Translations under genes and position numbers: made by a program
Shown here: positions 42,989 to 47,730 of the stretch, in pieces
Numbering within the stretch: position 1 is the stretch's first letter
How the letters are laid out: each line of letters opens with the position of its first letter
Assembly (NCBI GenBank): GCA_025980665.1
Contig: JAICXC010000027.1
Span: 1 to 47,730, forward strand
From: Bryobacteraceae bacterium
Lineage (GTDB): Bacteria > Acidobacteriota > Terriglobia > Bryobacterales > Bryobacteraceae
DNA: 47,730 bases
Direction of reading: 5' to 3'
Notes under the pieces: generated by a model
What the model saw: only the letters and a program-made list of their open reading frames with translations
Databases searched by the model: none
Told to the model about the DNA's origin: nothing

Positions 42989-45774
42989 GCCGCGCGTCCT
43001 TTGGCGAGCATCTTGCGCAACGCCTGAGCCGTGTAACTCTTGTTATTTCGCACAATCTGTTCCGGAGTTCCAAATGCCACGACGGTCCCACCTCGCTCGC
43101 CCCCTTCGGGTCCCAGATCGATGATCCAATCGGCCGCCTTGATTACGTCCAGTTGATGTTCGATCACGACGACGGTATTGCCCAAGTCCACCAGTGTCTG
43201 GAGCACCTGGAGAAGTTTGTTGATGTCCTCGAAGTGCAGACCGGTAGTCGGCTCATCCAGAATATAGAGGGTCTTGCCGGTCTGCCGTTTGCTGAGCTCT
43301 TTCGCCAGCTTGATGCGCTGGGCTTCTCCACCCGAGAGAGTGGTCGAAGACTGACCCAGATGCAGATACCCCAAGCCGACACGCACCAGCGTTTCCAGTT
43401 TGGCTTTGATCTGCGGAATATTCTCCAGAATCCTCAGCGCTTCTTCCACGGGCATTTCGAGCAAATCCGCGATGGAATAGCCCTTGTATTTCACCTGCAA
43501 TGTTTCGTGATTGTAGCGCCGGCCCCGGCACACATCGCAAGTAACGTAGACATCCGGCAGGAAATTCATCTCGATGCGCTTCAGCCCGTCTCCCTGGCAT
43601 GCCTCGCATCGTCCGCCCTTGACATTGAAGCTGAACCGGCCGGGCTTGTAACCGCGTTCGCGGGATTCCGGCAGCCGTGCGAACAAATCGCGGATCAGCG
43701 TAAACACCTGCGTGTATGTCGCTGGATTCGATCGCGGCGTCCGGCCGATGGGAGCTTGATCGATCTCGATCACCTTGTCGATCAAATCCAGGCCGCTGAT
43801 CGACGCATGCGCGCCGGGCTCAGCGCGCGACCCGTAGACGACTTTGGCCGCGGCGCGATACAGGATGTCGTTGATTAACGTCGATTTTCCGCTGCCCGAC
43901 ACACCCGTCACCAGAATGAACAGGCCCAGCGGAAACTCTACGTCGATATTTCGCAGATTGTGTTCCGTCGCGCCCTTGATGATTATGCTCCCGGCGCTAC
44001 TTTTGCGTCGCTTCTCGGGTGTGCTGATGACGCGCGTTCCCGTAAGGTACTGGCCGGTGAGTGAATTCGGATTCCTGGCGATCTCAGGCGGCGTGCCTTG
44101 TGCCACCAGTTCGCCGCCCAGGCGTCCTGCGCCCGGTCCCAGATCGATCACATAATCGGCGCGCTCGATGGTGTCGGCATCGTGCTCCACGACCAAAACC
44201 GTATTCCCCAAGTCGCGCAATTTGCTCAACGAATTCAGCAGCCGATCGTTATCGCGCGGATGCAGACCGATCGACGGTTCGTCCAGGACGTACAGCACGC
44301 CGCGCAGCCGCGAGCCGATCTGCGTCGCCAGCCGGATGCGTTGCGCCTCGCCGCCCGAAAGCGTCGCCGCCGAACGCTCCAGGCTAAGGTATTCCAGACC
44401 AACTTCCATCAGAAACTCCAACCGGTCGCGGATTTCATCCGCGGGCCTGCCGCCGATGAGTTTCTCGCGCCCCGTGAAATTCCAGCTTTTGACGGTATCG
44501 AGCGCCTGCCGGATGGACATCCGCGTCAGCTCGCCAATGGTTCGATCTTTCACCTTCACCGCAAGGCTCGATGGCTTCAGACGGTGACCGCCGCAATCCT
44601 CGCAGGTGTGCGGTGACATGTAGCCCATGAACCAATCGTGATAGGCTTCACTCGCGATTTCTTTCTTGTAGAACTTGTCGAGAATTCCCAGGACCCCGGG
44701 TTTTCCCGGCGCGCCTTCCATCAGCATGGTCTGCTGCTTATGCGTAAGATCTTCGAACGGTTTCTGGATCGGGATCTTCAGCTGTGTGGCCAGCGCATTG
44801 ATCGCGTGGAGCACATAGCTATGCCCGCCCCCGGGGCCCAACCCGCCATCCATTAAGGGTCGCGAAGGATCCACGATCACCTTCACCGGATCGAAGGTCC
44901 AGCGATTCCCCAACCCATTACAGGTTTCACATGCTCCAAATGGGCTATTAAAGGAAAAGGACCGCGGCTCCAATTGCGGCACGCTCGAGCCACAATCAGG
45001 GCAGGCCAGCTTACTCGAATACAGCCGCTCGGGACCATTCACCACCGCGACCAGCACCAATCCGCCCGCGAGCTTCGTGGCGGTCACGATGGATGCTTCC
45101 AGGCGTTTCTCGATTTCCGGCTTGATTAGGAGCCTGTCCACCACGACCTCGATGGTGTGGTTCTTGCGCCGGTCTAGCGTGATCTCTTCGTCTAGCTGAC
45201 GCAGAACCCCGTCGATACGTGCGCGCACGAAACCTTGACGGGCGAGTTTATCCAGCTCTTTCTTGTACTCGCCCTTGCGTCCCCGGACAATCGGGGCCAG
45301 GATCATCACCCGCTCTTGAGACCCTAGCGCGAGAACCTGCTCCAGGATTTGATCGGTAGATTGCCGCGAGATTTCGATACCGCATTGAGGACAGTGCGGT
45401 ATTCCGATGGCGGCATATAAGACGCGAAGGTAGTCGTATATCTCTGTAATAGTTCCCACCGTCGAACGGGGACTCCGGCTGGTGGTTTTTTGCTCGATCG
45501 AGATTGCCGGGCTCAGACCGTCGATGGAATCCACTTCCGGGCGTTCCATCTGGTCCAGAAACTGCCGCGCATAGGGCGACAGCGTCTCTACATAGCGCCG
45601 CTGGCCTTCCGCATAGATGGTGTCGAACGCCAGGGAAGACTTGCCTGAGCCACTCAAGCCCGTGATCACCGTGAAGGTATTTCGCGGAATTTCGACGTCG
45701 ATATTCTTAAGGTTGTGCTGCCGTGCCCCGTGCACGGTGATGCTTTTTAACAAGCGATCTTCATTTTCCCACAC
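42985..45774 (-). CDS. uvrA: UvrABC excinuclease subunit A
   Basis: A 929-residue DNA-damage sensor of nucleotide excision repair. It has two ABC modules: Walker [15 protein letters not shown] near residue 38 and [14 protein letters not shown] in the second half, each with LSGGEAQRI signature and [17 protein letters not shown] or [17 protein letters not shown] Walker B. Zinc motifs CPDCG...CETCNGLG and CEACQGDG...[10 protein letters not shown] are visible. The start is GTG at 45774, with GGGAG touching it; a TTG seven codons later would also give a typical UvrA N-terminus. It leads an operon with the deoxyhypusine-synthase-like gene and is divergent from the PilZ gene. Confidence 0.98.
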   Translation of the reverse strand: MWENEDRLLKSITVHGARQHNLKNIDVEIPRNTFTVITGLSGSGKSSLAFDTIYAEGQRRYVETLSPYARQFLDQMERPEVDSIDGLSPAISIEQKTTSRSPRSTVGTITEIYDYLRVLYAAIGIPHCPQCGIEISRQSTDQILEQVLALGSQERVMILAPIVRGRKGEYKKELDKLARQGFVRARIDGVLRQLDEEITLDRRKNHTIEVVVDRLLIKPEIEKRLEASIVTATKLAGGLVLVAVVNGPERLYSSKLACPDCGSSVPQLEPRSFSFNSPFGACETCNGLGNRWTFDPVKVIVDPSRPLMDGGLGPGGGHSYVLHAINALATQLKIPIQKPFEDLTHKQQTMLMEGAPGKPGVLGILDKFYKKEIASEAYHDWFMGYMSPHTCEDCGGHRLKPSSLAVKVKDRTIGELTRMSIRQALDTVKSWNFTGREKLIGGRPADEIRDRLEFLMEVGLEYLSLERSAATLSGGEAQRIRLATQIGSRLRGVLYVLDEPSIGLHPRDNDRLLNSLSKLRDLGNTVLVVEHDADTIERADYVIDLGPGAGRLGGELVAQGTPPEIARNPNSLTGQYLTGTRVISTPEKRRKSSAGSIIIKGATEHNLRNIDVEFPLGLFILVTGVSGSGKSTLINDILYRAAAKVVYGSRAEPGAHASISGLDLIDKVIEIDQAPIGRTPRSNPATYTQVFTLIRDLFARLPESRERGYKPGRFSFNVKGGRCEACQGDGLKRIEMNFLPDVYVTCDVCRGRRYNHETLQVKYKGYSIADLLEMPVEEALRILENIPQIKAKLETLVRVGLGYLHLGQSSTTLSGGEAQRIKLAKELSKRQTGKTLYILDEPTTGLHFEDINKLLQVLQTLVDLGNTVVVIEHQLDVIKAADWIIDLGPEGGERGGTVVAFGTPEQIVRNNKSYTAQALRKMLAKGRAA

Positions 45775-45866
45775 TCCCTTTTGAGCAGCCCTTTGCCAAA
45801 ACCTCTGGACCTAAACCGTAGAAGTACTAATACAGTAAGGGCTTTACCTGAGCTAATGGCTATTGA

Positions 45867-45883
45867 CCTTAGAGAGACTAAGG
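45867..45883. promoter_or_regulatory. Small dyad in the uvrA/PilZ divergent region
   Basis: CCTTAG (45867-45872) and CTAAGG (45878-45883) form a 6-bp inverted repeat around AGAGA, overlapping a TTGACC (45863-45868) that could be a -35 box for the PilZ gene. No matching -10 box is convincing. It does not resemble a LexA site, although uvrA is a neighbour. Confidence 0.3.
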
Positions 45884-45902
45884 CTTAGAGTCGATAAAGA
45901 TC

Positions 45903-46205
45903 ATGATCGAACAGAGAAAACACCAGCGCTTCGAACTGCGGTTGCCGTTTGAAGTGGTCCGCAACGGATCTCCTATGACCGTGCGTGGCGAGACCAAGAA
46001 CGTGAGTTCGGCGGGTGTCTTCTTCACTGCCGAAGGTAAGCTTCCATTGGGCGAATCGATTGAGTATGTCATCACGCTGCCGCGCACCCCTGGCGCTCGC
46101 AAGGAAGTTCGTCTGCGTTGTGTCGGCAAGGTACTCCGTGGAGATTCTGAGTCGGCCTTTGCGGCCACCTTGGAACGCTACGAGTTTCTGCGCGACATAG
46201 CCTAG
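45903..46205 (+). CDS. PilZ domain protein (c-di-GMP receptor type)
   Basis: A 100-residue single PilZ domain. The c-di-GMP-binding residues are present: an RxxxR-type box RKHQRFELRLP near the start and NVSSAGVFF (the D/NxSxxG motif). The rest is the six-stranded barrel (SIEYVITLPRTPGARKEVRL, RCVGKVLRGDSESAFAATLE). Such proteins couple c-di-GMP level to motility, adhesion or secretion. No cyclase or phosphodiesterase gene is adjacent. The ribosome binding site is weak. It is divergent from uvrA. Confidence 0.92.
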   Translation: MIEQRKHQRFELRLPFEVVRNGSPMTVRGETKNVSSAGVFFTAEGKLPLGESIEYVITLPRTPGARKEVRLRCVGKVLRGDSESAFAATLERYEFLRDIA

Positions 46206-46222
46206 TTTTTTCTTTCACCCTG

Positions 46223-46235
46223 CGCTAGACTAGCG
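46223..46235. repeat. Perfect 13-nt palindrome before the helicase gene
   Basis: CGCTAGACTAGCG reads the same on both strands around its central base. It lies between the PilZ stop and the helicase ATG and could be a short operator or hairpin. CTAG-rich dyads also occur in the operator at 31841-31865, but the sequences differ. Confidence 0.3.
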
Positions 46236-46250
46236 AAGACAGGGCGAAGA

Positions 46251-47730
46251 ATGAACCTCACTCTCGGTTTCCCCGAACCGGCCCAAGAAAGAATCCTCGC
46301 GCGACAAAGCGGCCTTTCCGGAGCGATTGAGCGCTTCCAGCAATGGATGGCCGATCCTGATTCTCCCGTTCGCGCGGTTCGCCGCCAGCCCGCCCGGCCG
46401 GGCGAACTCGCTGAGTTCCCCGAAACGCTGGCGCCGGTTCTGCAAAAAGCCTTGGTCGCCCGGGGAATCGATCGTCTTTACACGCACCAGGCCGAAGCCT
46501 TCTCGCAGGCGGCTGCAGGTCGCAACACCGTGATTGTTACGCCCACCGCCAGCGGCAAGACTCTGTGCTACAACCTGCCAGTGCTGAATGGGCTTCTGGC
46601 CGATCCCAACGCCCGGGCGATGTATCTGTTCCCGACCAAGGCTCTCGCGGGGGATCAACTGGTCGAGTTTCAGAAGGCTGTGGATGCCATGGGTTCGGAT
46701 CTTCGCGCTTTCACTTATGACGGCGACACCCCACAGGACGCGCGCCGAGCCATCCGCGAGCGCGCCAACGTCGTCTTTACCAATCCGGACATGCTTCACT
46801 CGGGCGTGCTTCCGCACCACACGAAGTGGGCCAAGGCGTTCGAAAACCTGCGCTATGTGGTGATCGATGAGCTGCACTACTATCGGGGCGTCTACGGCAG
46901 CCATCTCGCGAACCTTCTGCGCCGTCTGAAACGCGTGTGCGAGTTCTATGGATCGTCTCCGCAATTCATCTGCTGCTCGGCCACCATCGCCAACCCCAAG
47001 GAACTGGCCGAGGCGCTTACCGGGCTTCCCTTCGAATTGGTGGAACGTAACGGAGCGCCTTCCGGCGACAAATACGTCGTGTTCTACAACCCGCCGGTGG
47101 TGAACAAGGCGCTGGGGATTCGACGCAGCTATCTGAATGAGACGCGACGCATGGCGCGCGAGCTTCTCGACCGCGGCCAACAGACTCTGGTATTCGCCAA
47201 CAGCCGCCTGGCGACCGAAATTCTGCTCACATATCTCAAGGACGACTATTCAGGCGTCCGGGGCTATCGCGGCGGATATCTTCCCAAAGAACGCCGCGAG
47301 ATCGAGAGCCAGTTGCGCGATGGCGACATTCGCGCAGTGGTAGCTACCAACGCACTAGAACTGGGTATCGATATTGGCTCGCTGGATGCCGTGGTAATGG
47401 CCGGATACCCGGGGACCATCGCATCCACCTGGCAGCGTGCCGGCCGCGCGGGCCGCCGCCAGACCGCATCTCTCGCAGTGCTGGTGGCTTCGAGCGCACC
47501 GCTCGATCAATACATCATCGAACATCCCGAGTATTTCTTCGACCGGCCGTCCGAGCACGCCTACATCAATCCGGATAATCTTGAAATCTTGCTCAGCCAC
47601 CTGAAATGCGCCGCCTTCGAGCTGCCCATTCGCGACGGCGAAAAATTCGGCCAGCACGATACGGGCGATCTGTGCCGCTTCCTCAGCGATCTCAAACTCC
47701 TGCACCATTCCGGATCCACTTGGAATTGGA
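46251..47730 (+). CDS. DEAD/DEAH-box helicase (MrfA/YprA-like), 3' end cut off
   Basis: The first 493 residues of a superfamily 2 helicase; the gene continues beyond the window. Helicase motifs in order: motif I TPTASGKTLCYNLPV (97-104 core), motif II DELHYY (206-209), motif III CCSATIANPKELAE, motif IV FANSRLATEILL, motif V TNALELGIDIGSLDAVVMAG and motif VI QRAGRAGRR. The pattern SATIANP with ALELGIDIGxLDA is typical of the MrfA/YprA/Hrq1 group, which carries a C-terminal DUF1998 zinc domain and acts in DNA crosslink repair; that domain would lie outside the window. The ATG has AGGG six bases upstream. Confidence 0.93.
   Translation, partial: MNLTLGFPEPAQERILARQSGLSGAIERFQQWMADPDSPVRAVRRQPARPGELAEFPETLAPVLQKALVARGIDRLYTHQAEAFSQAAAGRNTVIVTPTASGKTLCYNLPVLNGLLADPNARAMYLFPTKALAGDQLVEFQKAVDAMGSDLRAFTYDGDTPQDARRAIRERANVVFTNPDMLHSGVLPHHTKWAKAFENLRYVVIDELHYYRGVYGSHLANLLRRLKRVCEFYGSSPQFICCSATIANPKELAEALTGLPFELVERNGAPSGDKYVVFYNPPVVNKALGIRRSYLNETRRMARELLDRGQQTLVFANSRLATEILLTYLKDDYSGVRGYRGGYLPKERREIESQLRDGDIRAVVATNALELGIDIGSLDAVVMAGYPGTIASTWQRAGRAGRRQTASLAVLVASSAPLDQYIIEHPEYFFDRPSEHAYINPDNLEILLSHLKCAAFELPIRDGEKFGQHDTGDLCRFLSDLKLLHHSGSTWNW

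Noticed and set aside
42775-43878. 367-residue plus-strand frame
   Set aside because: Antisense to uvrA and the gene after it; no signal or domain.
46230-47180. 316-residue minus-strand frame
   Set aside because: Antisense to the helicase, whose motifs are in perfect order on the plus strand.

Overview
The window looks like a chromosomal segment from a Gram-negative soil bacterium of the Acidobacteriota, most like the Bryobacterales/Solibacter lineage. This rests on gene content and moderately GC-rich DNA, not on a search. The pointers are several secreted PQQ-type beta-propeller dehydrogenases, a large DUF1587/1592/1588/1585 cytochrome next to a DUF1552 protein and an ankyrin protein, HpnK-like and Mla-type envelope genes, and a sortase with an LPXTG-like substrate in a genome that also encodes RND efflux and outer-membrane-type proteins. 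No rRNA, tRNA, CRISPR array, prophage or insertion sequence was seen.

Positions 1-12.4 kb form an envelope, desiccation and stress region. It opens with the 5' part of a poly-HAMP signalling protein (minus strand). Next come small stress proteins (BON lipoprotein, WXXGXW-type protein, DUF1328, CsbD, DUF892/YciE, YtxH) around a small sigma factor. A sigma-54 response regulator follows, then a secreted protein ending in LPQTA plus a membrane segment, a 17M-like small protein, a beta-barrel protein and a sortase. The region ends with an unusual trehalose-6-phosphate synthase fused to a transmembrane HAMP sensor, coupled to otsB.

Positions 12.4-16.9 kb hold a two-gene RND efflux operon on the minus strand. 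Positions 17-31.8 kb are a periplasmic oxidation region: four quinoprotein-type propellers (two GDH-like paralogues, one alcohol-dehydrogenase-like enzyme with a predicted lanthanide site, one PVA-dehydrogenase-like protein), a Tat-exported metallo-beta-lactamase-fold protein with a degraded metal site, a di-haem-motif DUF1592-type cytochrome, a Tat-exported DUF1552 protein, a secreted ankyrin protein, a concanavalin-like secreted protein and a DinB-like protein. They probably oxidise sugars or alcohols outside the cytoplasm and pass electrons to the respiratory chain, but the substrates cannot be read from the sequence.

Positions 31.8-47.7 kb are mostly conserved housekeeping genes: a small VapBC toxin-antitoxin pair, lepA, a ribH-nusB-trmJ operon, a P1 peptidase, an Mla-type lipid transport operon (mlaE, mlaF, mlaD) followed by an HpnK-like deacetylase, a CPBP protease, uvrA overlapping a deoxyhypusine-synthase-like gene, a PilZ protein and the start of a DEAD/DEAH helicase that runs off the right edge.
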